Below are positions 26,282 to 38,763 of a stretch of 64,000 bases of DNA, one piece after another (within the stretch, counting starts at the first letter, position 1; each line of letters opens with the position of its first letter). Made by a program: the position numbers and the translations under genes. The notes under the pieces were generated by a model that had not been told where the DNA came from, searched no databases, and was given only the letters and a program-made list of their open reading frames with translations. The stretch is from Lichtheimia corymbifera B2541 (lineage: Eukaryota; Mucoromycota; Mucoromycetes; Mucorales; Lichtheimiaceae). Location of the stretch: the NCBI GenBank assembly GCA_000697475.1, contig JNEU01000598.1:1-64000 (forward strand). Direction: 5' to 3'.

Positions 26282-28464
26282 TTAAGCAAGCATGCCAGCA
26301 ATCGATGCTGAGATCCAGGTTGACATAGCACCGCATATCATAGCAGATACTGCAAGTTTGGATATTTCTCCTGTGCGATTGGGTGCCAGGGAGCCCAGAG
26401 TACCAATTTGAATACCAACACTTGAAAGATTGGCAAATCCACACAGAGCATAAGTGGCGACCAATTGCGATCGTTGAGTGAGCTTATCTGCATAATCGCT
26501 TGTCATGGCCTGATAGGCAACGAATTCGCTACAACAATAGCACATTAGTAGCATGAATTGGGGTCTTTATGCTTAAACTTACTTTGCCCAGATCTTGAGT
26601 GCCATCAATTGACCCACTGCTACCACATCTGAGCTATCAGCACCAATAAGCCATGCAATCTAATATACCACGTGTTAGCATGGATATGTACATCACACAA
26701 CCTACTACATAAAAGCACTTGCCGGTACAAAGACATAACCAGTGACAAGTTGCAAAGTGAGATCTTGAATAGTCAAAAAGTTACCAGCCCACGTGAGGAA
26801 AGCATTGAATGCATAGAGCAACGATAGAATAGAAATCAAGTTGGCAGCAATACAAAGGACAATGGTCATGCCAGTGTTTGCACCATTGGCTGCTGCATGT
26901 AAAATATTGGCAGCTGGTTCCTGCTGTGGTGGGACTTTGATCACACGTCCTGTCAATGGTTCTTCCACCTCAGGGTATCGAATCTTGGATACAGCCAATG
27001 AACATGGGATGGACATGATACACGATGTAAGAAGGGCTTGACCTGATACGCCCATTGCCATATAACCAAACAGCACAGAGCCAGAAATGGTGGCGAAACC
27101 TGAGGTCATGACTTGATGCAGCTCAGATGTTGTCATTAATGGCAAGAAAGGACGTACGAGTAGGGCATTTTCACCTTGTCCAATAAAAGGCTTTTTTTTT
27201 TTACATATTAATCCTCCATTCATCTAATCGCGACCGACCCTTATACTTACCGAGGCGGTGGCTACAACAGCTTCTGCACCTGATACTTGTAACAGATACA
27301 CAAAAATGACAGCGAATCGGGAGAGGAGCCATTGCAAGGCACCAACGTGGTACAACATTTGCACGGTGGATGCGAAAAAGATGATGGCTGGAAATACAGT
27401 AATAGCAAATATGCTCATATCGGCAATGTCATCATTGGTCAAGAATTGGATGCCGTGCCATGCTTTGCTTAGGTATCCTTGTGCAAAGGTAGATGCCCAC
27501 TCGAAAATGTCGTGACCCACTGAGGACCTGAACACAAATAGTGCTAACAAGAATTGGAGCAGCATTGAGCTGCATACCGTAGTCCAATTGATAGCGCGTC
27601 GGTTCTACATACATACATACATACATAGTGTCATCATGGTGAGTATACAAATGTCTATGTATGATATTATATACATACGTACCGTGGATGAAACAACCAA
27701 GAGCAACAAAAAGACCACTAAACCGACCAAGGCAATAAATCGCTGCAATCGTGTTGAATCTGTCTCAGGGATACTAAACACAGTAATGACAATGACAGCC
27801 ACCACAAAGGCACCATACAATATGGATCGAAGGCGTTTGCTGAGCTTGTAAAAAGGTGCTGCTACTGTATCCCATACCTTCCAACATGGTGTCGTGATCA
27901 GTGAGAATGGGACATAGTTGAAGATCATTTTTAGCGTGAAGCAAGCATAGATCAGACCAAGGATCAAATTTTCTTGATTATAGCCCTTTGGTACCTGCAG
28001 CGCATAGGCTGCAGCGAGAAACCCTGTGAACAGTAACCACATGACCAGGCTGTGACATGGGATAATGTGTGTGTTTGTGTGGTGTAGAAAAAAAGAAGGG
28101 ACGGGTGTTGGTTTGATTTGGTATACTTTCCCAGGTACCCTTCCCCCCTTTCATTGTCGGTGATAGCAATGAAAACACACAAAGAAGAAAAAGGGTCTTA
28201 CCGAAACCATACTTTATGACGGCTGTAAAGACGACCAAACCATCCTTTTTTCTCCTCGTGTTCTTGTTTCTCTTCTTGATCAGCTTGGCCTTCGCAATCG
28301 ATATCTTCTTGTTTCTTTTTCTCGTCCTCGATCTCGTATTCAAATTCACGCTCAGCTTCGGCCGACTTGGTACTTGCATTCTCGAGAACGACAACGTTGC
28401 TGGTGGCTTCAACAATGACTTTCTCTTCCTTTGTTGAAAAATCCTGAGGCGTAGTAGCGGCCAT
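26282..28464 (-). CDS. concentrative nucleoside transporter, CNT/SLC28 family
   Basis: Six exons (28464-28202, 28049-27683, 27604-27251, 27190-26723, 26659-26583, 26528-26282) join in frame to about 591 residues. CNTs import nucleosides by cation symport. The N-terminal 90 residues are a charged Glu/Lys cytosolic tail, followed by the CNT core with about ten to thirteen hydrophobic segments. Family motifs visible are the gate-domain block FFASTVQMLYHVGALQW, GQGENALLVRPF, the EVEEP loop before the second half, AANGANTGMTIVLCIAANL and CGFANLSSVGIQIG. The intron joining VFVP to IAWLIG begins with GC (CCG|GCAAGT). The neighbouring RRP5 start lies 237 bp away on the same strand. Confidence 0.93.
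27604..27627. repeat. (CATA)n tetranucleotide run inside an intron
   Basis: Five or six CATA/TACA units lie just inside the acceptor end of the second CNT intron (minus strand). Confidence 0.8.
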
Positions 28465-28878
28465 CTTGAATATGTACTATTGCAGTTGATGCGGAATAGT
28501 AGTAGAAGAGAGAATAAGAAAGTAATGGGAAGAAATAAAAGCCTGAGAAATGATTTGTGTTCTCACATTTTATCGTGTACACCTCTCTATCTTGTCAATC
28601 ACCCAATATAGATAAGGAAGGGACGACTGTCATATGTAAGATAGCTTTTGTGCACAGTTGCTTTATTTGTCGCGCGATATAGTGTATTGTTTTACTACGA
28701 AATTACCGAGGAAAAGAAAGTGAACAAAGCGTATATTCTTATTACACAACATAAAAAAACGGAAGACGTGTATAGAGGTGGTGGTGGTGGTATGAGAAGT
28801 GTGATAATGCGTGTGTATGGTGGTAGTGTATGGTGTATAACTTGGTAAGAAAAAGGGGGTAAAAAGATAGTAGTATTA
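28465..28878. other. intergenic, no gene seen
   Basis: Upstream region of the CNT gene and 3' flank of the Sec2-like gene; contains a GGTGGTGGTGG tract near 28780. No supported frame. Confidence 0.5.
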
Positions 28879-30879
28879 TTAAACGGTAACGGCGGTAGAG
28901 CTTGAAAGACGACTTGTTTCACCTTCGGGAGAAGCCTTTGCTAGACGATCTGGATCCATACCACAGCCATGCAAGGCACCCGGAAGAGCACCCATTCTAT
29001 ACAAGAATATCATTCGTTTAGAGTAATTCTTCCTGAGTTTGGGTATTTTGTGTTACCTAGCAAGGAACATTTGCAGACGTAAACGGGAACATTCTTGATA
29101 GAGGTCCGTGAGTGACCGATGGCGATAAGCACCAATACGCAATTGACGTAAAAAGGCGTAAAATTGCATCACCGATTCCAGCCGATCACGACAATAGCGG
29201 TCAATGCACGACCATTCATCGAAATACGAGGTCCTAAACCGATACAAGAGCACTCGATCACATTGGTCCTTTTCTCCAGGTGCCACAGCACGTCCACAAG
29301 CCTGACATCCATAAAATACAGGTGAGAGTGAAAAGCGTTCCCACAGACTGGCAATGGTGTTTTCAGTATTCGCTGCTGCTGCTGCTTGTTGTCGTTGTTG
29401 AGTCTCGATAAGCTGATTGACGTAGCCAGGTGGGCAATCTTCCACAAAGCATGTCTTGACTAAGATGGCATCAATAATCTTTCGACACGCCATACGTGGA
29501 TTCGGTCCAAAACGTAAAGTCGGTTTTACATCTTCTTCAATCACGTGCTTCATGTAAGGTAAGCTGTTGAGTTTGCGTAATGAAACAGTGGTTGCTGCAT
29601 CAATGAATTGGCGGAATTCCATTAAACAATGATCATCTTCCGACGCCTCAACTTGCACTCCCAAAGATAGCTTTGTTGTTGCTTGGTTACTGACAATGGA
29701 TTGAGTAGCAAGATCGATCTGAGCTCGCATCAATGATGATAATGGTGGCGCGTCAGGATGATCTGGAGCAAGTGCAGATGATGAAGAAGAAGAATGGGTG
29801 GATATACGATGATCACTCAAATTAGTGCATGTGGAGGATGGTCGATGTTGTTGCTGATGTTGTTGCTTTTGATATTTGGATTCTTCACTTTGTAGGTGAT
29901 GGCGTAATTGAGCAAGTTCTTTTTGAGCAAGAGCAAGATCGCTTTGAGCTTCATTCAACAAATGACGAACGACCTCCAAATCCTGTTCAATGCGTTCTTT
30001 TTCCTTTTTCTCATGCTGAATCATTTCATTCGCCTCCTCAAACAATCGCTGAGATAATTCTTCGAGTTCACGCTTCACTGATTCTTTGGATTGTTGAATT
30101 TGCTGTACTTGTTGACGTTCCCCAGTGCACTTTTGTTGAAGAATCTCGAGGTCTTGTTTAAGAGCTTCAAGTTCAGGACCACGTCGTTCAATCGCTTGCT
30201 CCTTTGTGATTATTTGTTGTCGTAATTGTTGTATATAGTCATGCTGTTCACTCTGTTTATCTCGTAAACGCTCGAGTTGGCTCTGGGTGCGATCAATTGT
30301 CTGCACACGCACTGCACGCTCGGCTTGCCACCACTGTAAAGCAGGCTGAGGATCATCGCATAAACCACAATGCTCTGAATCGACTGAGACTAGCCAATGC
30401 TCACAGGCACAGACAGGTGGATTCGTCATGAGAACCTGGTGATGAGGTGTAATGGGGCTACTGCTGTTGGTGCAACTGCTTTCTGATGATGAACGGGTGG
30501 ATGACGGTACTGAACAAGACGACATGGTGCAAGATGCACGGTCAGTGCGCGCTATAATGGGTGGTGGTGGTGGTTGTGATGGAATTGAGCCAGTGGAAGA
30601 AATGGCAGCAGCAACAAAAGAGGACGAGGACGAGGGAATGTTGCTGTTAATGGTGGTGGCGGATGCGAGTGAGGTTGAGGTTGAGGTTGAGGTGATGGTG
30701 GTGCAGTTGTGCTGTTGAGCAACGGAAAGGTCGTCAAACGCCGCTTGTTGAAGTTGATGGTAGAGTTGTGCTATATTGGACGCCTGCTGTTTTGGGAGAA
30801 GCGGTGATGTGTTGTTGTTGTTAGAGGAGTGATGCTGCTGCTGTTGCTGCAATGTAACCCCTGGTTCGTGCAGCGCCAT
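28879..30879 (-). CDS. Sec2/Rabin8-type Rab GTPase exchange factor
   Basis: Two exons (30879-29057 and 28996-28879) give about 646 residues. Sec2-type proteins activate Rab GTPases (Sec4/Rab8) on secretory vesicles. A low-complexity Gln/Ser/Thr-rich leader is followed by a short CxCEHWL..CGLC cysteine cluster. A long coiled coil follows, containing SQRLFEEANEMIQHEKKEK, the Sec2 signature that grips the Rab. The C-terminal half (DAILVKTCFVEDCPPGYVN, CQACGRAV, YFDEWSCIDRYCRDRLESV) matches the region after the coiled coil in fungal Sec2-domain proteins and includes a possible zinc site. The second exon adds 39 residues. The next gene upstream is separated by a (GA)n-rich promoter. Confidence 0.88.
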
Positions 30880-31196
30880 TTTGCCTTGTTCTTTTTTAAA
30901 AGGGAATATCCCCCCTTACTATACCAACGTTGTTGCTTTAAGGGAAAGAGAGAGAGAGAGAGAAAAAGAAAGGATGTACAAGTAGGGTCCCTGACTTTCT
31001 GCTGCTGTGTCTTGTTTGGGTTTCAACAAGCGCACAGGCACACACGCACACTCTATGTCTGTGAAAATCTCGTGACCAAGTGGGACAAGACCATTGTTCT
31101 TTGTTGAGACATTGCTCTTTCTTTTACATGTGAAATAAAAAAAAGGAGGATATATATATATAAGCACTACTACTACTACTACAGAGTGGAATCAAT
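30880..31196. other. intergenic, no gene seen
   Basis: Upstream region of the Sec2-like gene with a GAGAGAG tract (about 30950-30963), and the 3' flank of the thiolase gene with short TATA and ACT repeats near 31150-31181. No supported frame. Confidence 0.5.
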
Positions 31197-33059
31197 TTAG
31201 AGCTTGGCTTCAAGCAAAGATGATCGGTTGTTGGTCTTGGAACAGGCCTTGTCATAATCCTCTTGCGAGATAGGTTTGGCTTCAACAGCCTAAATTCAAA
31301 GATAGTTTAGTCATTTTTTCATTCCTGTACATCCGCCACCATGACAACAACACTTACAGGGTTGTAACCAACATGTGGTGCACACTTGTTAGCATTAGCC
31401 TTCTTGTAGATGGTGATAACAACAGCACCACCCAAGCCAACGTTATGTTGGAGGGCATACTTGACGTTGGGTACCTGACGATCACCGGTCCATCCTCGGA
31501 GTTGCCATGTCAACTCTATATAAATAGTGAGCTAAATATATGCAGCATACATTTGTTTATGTATATACACAAACCTGTACATTGAGCCAAACCAGTGGCA
31601 CCCAACGGATGACCCTTGGAGATCAATCCACCAGAGGGATTCACAACGTATTTTCCACCATAGGTGTTGTCACCCGAATCAATCAAAGTATGTGCTTTGC
31701 CAGGGGGAGTAAGACCAAGGGCATCATAAGTAAGAAGCTATATATAGAGAGCGTTGTTAATCTTTGTTCGTTTGGGAAAAAAAAGAGTGTATATATACCT
31801 CGTTGGCTGAGAAACAATCATGGAGTTCAATGACTTGAACATCATTAGGGGTAATACCAGCCTTAGCATAAGCTTCAGCAGCAGCACGACGTGTCATATC
31901 AGCACCAGCCCACTCGATAGCATCGGTAGTCAACATGCGTGGAGAATCCGTTGCCATGACTTGAGCACAAATTTCAACAGCTTGATCCCACAAGTTGTGC
32001 TTTTTGACAAAGTCTTCAGACGCAACAATAGCACAACCGGCACCATCACTGGTTGGGCAGCATTGCAACTTGGTCAAGGGGCCATAAATCTTGGGGGATT
32101 GCTTGATTTGATCAAGGGTGTAAACATCACGGAATTGCGAGTAGGGATTGAGAGAGCTTTATACATAATGATGGGTCAATCAAATGAATCCATCATCATC
32201 ATCATCATTGTTCCTTACCTGTGGCGATGGTTCTTTTCGGCAATCTTGGCCATATGTTCCTCGGTAGCACCATACTTTTCCATATAGCCGATACCAGCAT
32301 TGCCAAAGATCTGAGCAGCACCAGGTGCCTTTGGTTCAAATCCACGTTCACCAGCCATCACACTGAACACGTGATCTACATTGCATTGTATGTTAGTGAG
32401 ATCCCCATGCTACAACTGGATGGTTTGATAGTTACCCATGGGGTTGGTACGATCTTGGAAAGCACTCGTCAAAGAACCTCTGGATCAAACAAAAATAAAA
32501 TGCAGCTTGTCATTAATACTTTGTATTTGGAAAAAGACCCTCTTCGAGATATACCTTGCCATACGCTCAAAGCCAAGAGCCATTGCACAGTCGACAAGAC
32601 CCGATGCTACAGCAAGACGAGCTTGCAATAAAGCAGTGGAGCCAGTAGAGCAGTTGTTGTTGACGTTAATGACGGGGATCTTTTGAAAAGAGGGGGAAAT
32701 ACAAGTTTGGTCAGCGTTGTGTAACGAAAAATGAGAAGATCGTGTGCATGTGTTACGCGCATACATACTTGAGTCATGCCAAGTTGATACAAGACACGCT
32801 GGCCACAGGTACTGTCACCATATACATATCCGCATGTTGCGTATTCGACTTGATCATAATTCACTTTGGCGTCATTCAATGCTTTGACAGCAGCTTCAAG
32901 GCCGAATTCTGTAAACGTGTGTATGTGTAAGGCGTCTGCACTGTTGGTGTTGTTGCGTTGCTATGTGTATATACCAGGATAATCCACCTCGCCACGAGGC
33001 TTGATGAACTTGGACATGCCAACACCAACAACGTATACTTTGCGTAAATCAGGAGCCAT
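31197..33059 (-). CDS. SCPx-type thiolase, peroxisomal
   Basis: A gene of about nine exons beginning [18 protein letters not shown]. It is a thiolase of the sterol carrier protein X class, which cleaves 3-oxoacyl-CoA (branched or bile-acid-like chains in animals) with CoA. Visible motifs are the nucleophile region [36 protein letters not shown] and [21 protein letters not shown], the last carrying the catalytic His in GHPLG. The protein ends in AKL, a type 1 peroxisome signal (PTS1). It lacks the SCP2 sterol-binding domain found in animal SCPx. The PTS1 and the PEX14 gene elsewhere in the window agree with peroxisomal beta-oxidation. Confidence 0.92.
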
Positions 33060-33443
33060 AATGGTATGTAAAGAGAAAAAAGGGGAGTAGTAAAGAATAA
33101 AGAGAGAGGGAAAAGAATGTGGGGTTGAGAGCTGGGAACCAACTTTTTATACCAGAAATCGTCACATGTAAGCAGATTCATAGCCAAGCAGAGGGAATGC
33201 GCTGCGTGAGAATTAGGTCTTTTAAAAATCATGCTCTTGAAAGTGTCATCCCCATATGCCATATAAAGCTGTCTCCTGCAACTATACCGGTTTCTCGTAC
33301 TTGACAGCTGCATATGTATCCCCAATCTTAATCACTCTATATACCCATCCACGACCTTGCATATTCTTCTAAGTTTGTTTATTATTCTATAATTATTATT
33401 GGATAATGTATTCTACAATGATATAATAATATAAAAAGGATGA
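33060..33443. other. intergenic, no gene seen
   Basis: Upstream region of the thiolase gene and 3' flank of the FIT gene. No supported frame beyond antisense shadows. Confidence 0.5.
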
Positions 33444-34190
33444 TTACAATTTCTCATGCTGCTGTTGCTGCTTTTGAGATGGCTGAAGGGTGTCCACAAG
33501 ACCAGTCAAAGGGAACATGACCAAATACTGCAATGTGTAGTAGTAGTCTTTTAGTCATCCTGAATCCACAGTATCATAGATATGTATACCTACCATGATG
33601 ACCCATCCAAACATGCCAAAGAAGGTGCCTGAAACCAATTCTCGTTGACCATGGAAGAAATACGTGCTTGTCATGCAAAGCATCCACCACCACAAGGCCA
33701 GGAATCCATAAACGATGTATAAGCCATACTTTTTGGTACTATTCTTGAGCAAGATGGCGCGTTGTTCCTCCCATAAGAATAAGCTTGCATGGACCAAAAG
33801 CACGCAGTGACCTGAAACATCATGACCACCAATCCATTGACCTCCCGTTTGGCGACACGTGGCCTGACTTTGCATCAAGATGTCCGATGAACAGCTACCG
33901 CCCGTAGCCACAAACACACGATCGATAAAGCTGGGACCCAGTAACCATTGTGTGATGCAAAACCAATACGCCGTTGACAAGATATATCTTAACCAGCTCT
34001 TTTTGTCACCGTTGAGGAGTGAAACGTAGGCAACGGTCGTCCATAGCCAACCAAGCTTGACAAAATAGACGTTGATAAGGTTGTGAGAGTCGCTAAAGTA
34101 ACTAGGTGGAACACGGCCTGCCACAAAAGTGCTCAGTGCTAATACAGTGATAGGATAGACAAGTGCTGGTATCCAACGATTGGTCAACAT
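33444..34190 (-). CDS. FIT/Scs3 family ER lipid-droplet protein
   Basis: Two exons (34190-33594 and 33527-33444) give about 226 residues. FIT proteins are ER membrane proteins with acyl-CoA diphosphatase activity needed for lipid droplet budding. Several membrane segments are visible, and both catalytic histidines appear: one in GGHDVSGHCVLLVHASL (family motif H-D-x-SGHC) and one near the C-terminus in YFHGQRELVSGTFFG. The ATG at 34190 is the first in the frame; the longer frame begins at a TTG. The C-terminal tail is Gln-rich. It is divergent with the WDR89 gene, 139 bp away, so the two probably share a promoter region. Confidence 0.9.
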
Positions 34191-34329
34191 GGGTTGCAAT
34201 GGCAAAGGAAAAGAAGAAGGGTAGTTGAGGGGTGTGTTGTAGGACAAAGAAGCGCTCTTTTTGTAGCTTGCATTGCTCGTGACTGACCACCCAGGGCTTG
34301 CTTTTTTTCCCTACTTTGGTTTGACAATT

Positions 34330-35483
34330 ATGATTCAGGTCGAGTCGAATCCCACGCTCTTACCACCATTCCAACCGGTACAAGCACTCGATCTTCAGCT
34401 TGGCAATGAATATGTGCTCCAAGTTACAGCCAACAGTCAATACGCCATGGCTTCATGTTCGGATAGCACGGTGCGTCTTTACGATCTAGCAACGTTGCAA
34501 CCTGCCACAGCACTACGCCAACAAAAGGTGCTCACCAAGATGCAGTTGTATAATGATTCAACCCTCTTCACATCATCCGTGGATGGGACACTCGTACGAT
34601 GGGATTTGAGAACAGCACAACCTGTACAGACATTGACATGTAAGCACACAAGCTATACCCTTTTGTCATGTTAGTTTTACTTGACAAAATGATTAGATTC
34701 CAAGCCGATTTCTGCATTCGACATCAATTGCAATGATACGATGGCCGTTGTTGGTACGAGTGATTATGACAAGTATGCCAATGGTGAACTTGTGTTTTTT
34801 GATACCCGCCAGTCCTCGATCCTGCATAAATTTGTTGAATCCCACCTCGATGATATCACCGAAATCCAATGCCACCCCAGCATGCCCGCTCGTCTCTTGT
34901 CAAGCTCCACGGATGGCATTATCAACTATTACGACGTTACAGACTTTGATGAGGAAGAAGATATTCTCGCAGTCGTGGATGCTGGCTCGTCAATTCAACG
35001 AATGGGATTCTTTGGTCCGGATGCAGAATATGTCTACAGCTTGACACACACAGAGACATTTTTATTGCATACATTGGAGGTAAATGATTTTGCGTTTGCG
35101 TCAATGAACCTAGGCTAATGGGGGATTAGGGTGATCTCATTTGCGACTTTGGTGACGTGCGAAGCTTTGATAGCAATCAAGTCGAGTATGCTATTGACTG
35201 TAGTTATGATCCGGTATCACAGCGTTTCTATTTGATCACAGGCAATAATAGGTAAGAAGAATAAGAAGGACTACGTGGTCAATGGCTAAGGGATCTTATT
35301 AGTGGTGATGTTCAATTACTGCATGTGAATGTGGGTCAAGTACAGCATTGTCAAACACTCAAGGCACCTGGTGGCCATACCGACATTGTTCGAGCGGTCT
35401 ATTGGAATCATCATTCTCAGAGCATCTTGACAGGTGGTGAAGATGGCCGTATGTGTGCATGGCAAGGTGCATCATCATCATAG
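34330..35483 (+). CDS. WDR89: WDR89-like WD40 repeat protein
   Basis: Four exons for about 340 residues (first 34330 to about 34639, introns near 34640-34695, 35081-35129 and 35252-35300). Repeated WD40 blades end in motifs such as DSTVRLYDLAT, DGTLVRWDLRT, DGIINYYDVTD and EDGRMCAWQ, enough for one beta-propeller. The order of blades and the spacer LVFFDTRQSS fit the WDR89 family, whose function is not well known. The gene starts 139 bp from the FIT gene on the other strand. Confidence 0.85.
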
Positions 35484-35810
35484 AGAGGACATGAAGATAG
35501 ATAAAAGTGTACATATGTAAAATTATTCAACAAACTATAAAACACATCTTTTAATAGATATGGTAAATCATGGTTGGATAAGCAAATGAGACTTTGCACT
35601 ACTTAAATAAGTTGGGGGTGAGGATGTGGAATAAGGATCTTAAAATGCGTATATAAGAATTACTATAAAGTTATAGAGAGTGATCACGATGGGAATAAGG
35701 CATAAAAGAAAAAAACATGTAAAGAATAGAGAGAGAGAAATGGGGGTTAGTTAGCTACAGCGAACAACAACAACGTACGCTGGGCGATCTTTGTGCTGGT
35801 GATAATACCA
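35484..35810. other. intergenic between convergent genes
   Basis: Shared 3' flank of WDR89 (plus) and the coiled-coil gene (minus). AT-rich with a GAGAGAGA tract near 35730; polyadenylation signals are expected here but none is decisive. Confidence 0.5.
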
Positions 35811-37777
35811 TCAGTGTGGCGATGATGACGACGCTGCTGTCGATTGCATATTCCTCTTTGCAAGCATACTTCGAATACGTAAAGTGGAACCAGGACCACG
35901 TTGACTTGGCGGTTTAGTAGAACCAGTCTTTTTGTTATCAGCTGTAGCTTGTGACGAGGAGGCGGAGGATGGCGGTGAAAGTGATCCTGCCAATGATGGG
36001 ATACCGGTACCACTCGTAGCACTACTAGCAGTAGTAGGCGAATCTTTGGATCGAGCTGTTGGTGAAGGTCGATTGGCAGAGGTCCCATCTTTGGTTTTGT
36101 GACCCGTAAGTGATGATGTCCTCACACGTGGCACACCTGTGCTTGCGCGTACAGAAACACGAGCAGCTGCAGAATGACGATAAGCCTTTTTGACAGCAGC
36201 TGGAATAGGTGGTACAGGTGGCACAGCTGCAGGATCGGTTGTTGACGTTGGAATGGGGATAGATGAATCAGTCGTGGTAGGAGTAGTAGGCGTGCCAGCA
36301 TGAAGAGATGAAGTACGGCTGTGTGTAGGTCTATCAGTGGATCGTGTCGAAAGACTGTTACGCATGGTACGAGATGTGCTCGAAGTCGATGGCGTTGGGG
36401 ATCCCTTGTTGGAAGCATATCCATCAAATGACATACGAGCAGGATGAACAGGAAGCTAATTATCATTGTTAGCTCATTGTAATGTGGAACCCCAAGGTTG
36501 ACTTACATTTCTCGAAATCAGATCATCTTCAGCATCCAAAATCTCCAGAATATCTTTTCCATCAACAAGCAATGGTGATCCACGTGCATAAGTTTTCCAC
36601 AAAGCAACACTTTCTCGGATCTTGTTGCCAAGCTGTTATATGGGGAATTAGCATTTCATCTTTTCTGTAAACATATGCACTTACCATCTTGACCTCTTCT
36701 GGAGCATTACGTCTTCTAGCACTGCGTAGTAGGATAGTACGGCGCTTGAGATTACTCTTGGCGGAGAGAGCAATCGTCCTTGCAATATCCAGATCCACCT
36801 TGGCTTTTTGCAGCTTTTGGACATCATCTATTATTCCAAAGGTGAGCCTATCCCTTCTAGATAATGAATATAATATTACCTGTTGTTCCAATCTCCTCAA
36901 AGAATCTTGCAGAATCCAATTCGAGATCCCTCAACAGATCATTCAGCTGACGTAAGATGGGCTTGGTATCTGGCTTGTAGCGAATCCTTGTCGAGAATCG
37001 AGCAGACTATAGGGAACAATGAATACAGGGTTGTGGCACAATAATAGGGGGAATCGGAGGTAGTGGTTGTTGCCATGACAGAGAAAGAAACATACCATGC
37101 GTTGTTCACGGCGTTGTTGCTGATCTTGATCCATGACCAAAGGCGTACTACCACCGTTGCTACCGTTACTTGCCATGGATGGACGTCGCTTATACAAATG
37201 GCTAGCTGACTTGATGGCTGAATCCAGACTTGCTTCAGCATGCATAAGAACCGATTCATCACGTTCGCCCGAGAGACCCAAGTCTTTCAACATGTGCTCG
37301 ATTTGTGTCGTGGTCGATTCAACATTGACAATAGCTTGGTTGGTCAGTTCAAGTTGGGCGATAAGCTCGTTAAGTTCGGCTGTCTTTAACGTAAGGATGG
37401 ATCGCAAGTTGGCAATGGTTTGGGCACCCTGTGTTGTTATCACACTTTGTTAGTAAGTCCATATACATACATACATACACTCCAACAAGCTTCCTGAGGG
37501 TTGTAGAATGGATACGAACGCACACACACACACACACACACACACCCCTTCCTTATATTCCCCTAACCTCGTCAAGCTTGTTCAGGAGCTGAACCACTGC
37601 CTTGTCTCCCATGTTGAAATGCTGTTGATCATCTTTGGACGATGCGTCAGTCGTTGTGGTTGTTTTAGTGGTGGTGGTGGTGGTCGTTGTCGTGTCGACA
37701 GTCGATGGGGGTTGGTCATTGGACTTGAAAGTGGTTTCACCAGCAATAGAACGTGCGTTGTAGACAAGTTCCGACAT
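35811..37777 (-). CDS. coiled-coil protein with basic Ser-rich tail, possible Kar9-like microtubule protein
   Basis: About six exons starting MSELVYNARSI and ending in SSSSPH. A Thr-rich leader is followed by helical segments (TAELNELIAQLELTNQAI, FSTRIRYKPDTKPILRQL, LQKAKVDLDIARTIALSA) that look like a spectrin-like helical bundle. After a short WKTYARGSPLLVDGKDIL block comes a 200-residue Ser/Thr/Pro-rich basic tail. The tail contains SSIP and TGIP, which fit the [S/T]-x-I-P motif bound by EB1 proteins. This layout (helical head, basic SxIP tail) resembles Kar9-type plus-end tracking proteins, but I cannot confirm the family. Two of the inner introns are unusually placed near microsatellites, including (CA)n at 37524-37546. 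Confidence 0.7.
37524..37546. repeat. (CA)n dinucleotide run in an intron
   Basis: About eleven CA units within the first intron of the coiled-coil gene. Confidence 0.85.
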
Positions 37778-38763
37778 GATCGTTTATAGAATGGAAAGAA
37801 AAGAGAGATCAAAAGGCAGATTGCATAAAAGAAAAAGAAAGATAGTACGTGGGGAAGGGGTTGTTGTTGTTGTGATAGTTGTTATAGTCGAGCTTCTGTC
37901 TGCTGTACACAAGTCAAGTGTGTTGTATATATTCGACAGAAGCACAACTGAAAGACCGCAAAAGACACAGGCACAACGCATGGCCAAGGTATTTATTCAT
38001 TCAAAAGGTTACACAAGTTGTCATCTGCCTTGATGATTGCATATGCTCCATCATGATCATTCACCCTTTTTTTATATATCATCCCTACTTGTATTCATAT
38101 CATTATTGACACATTCATTCACACGGAGTACCTCTTTTTCTCGACGATTCATCACCCCACAACTCTTCCTCTCTTGTTGTCTTTTTTTGCTCCTTCTTTC
38201 TCCTCTTCTCATACATAACCCCCACAAAGCTGAATCGTATTGCCTTGTGATATTATCGATCATATGCCTTACTCAGTGGTATCATGTATCTTCCGACTCC
38301 TGCTCATATATTATCGAGTACACCTTGGTGATAAAGTTATGCATCGAGACCATGTGGCACTTTTTTTTTCTCCAACCCCTACTCTACCTCCTAGGAACCT
38401 GACAGCTACTTTTAATACTGTATTCATTGTACCATCTCGATAAGCATCCTCCAAGCGCATCTTCATGATCTATCGATCGCCTTCGGTGCACCAGTAAACC
38501 CGTAATCGTACATTTAGCATCATCAACCTTCTTTAATTTAGCTATAGTCTATGTAATAAAAAACAACACGATTTGCTTTAATGAAACAACAACAACGCTA
38601 GCTAGTTACATTTGTGTTATGAGAACAATGAATAATTGGGTAATACAAGTGGTGATAGTAATGATACTTGTACCTAATTTGTGGTTATCTGTACACTTTT
38701 TTCTTTGATGAAATAGTACAATGATGGAATGAAATGATAAAGATGAATGGATGTGTTGTGCTT
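37778..38763. other. intergenic, no gene seen
   Basis: Upstream region of the coiled-coil gene and 3' flank of the Pumilio gene. Pyrimidine-rich runs (38150-38215) and AT-rich blocks; no reading frame worth calling. Confidence 0.5.
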
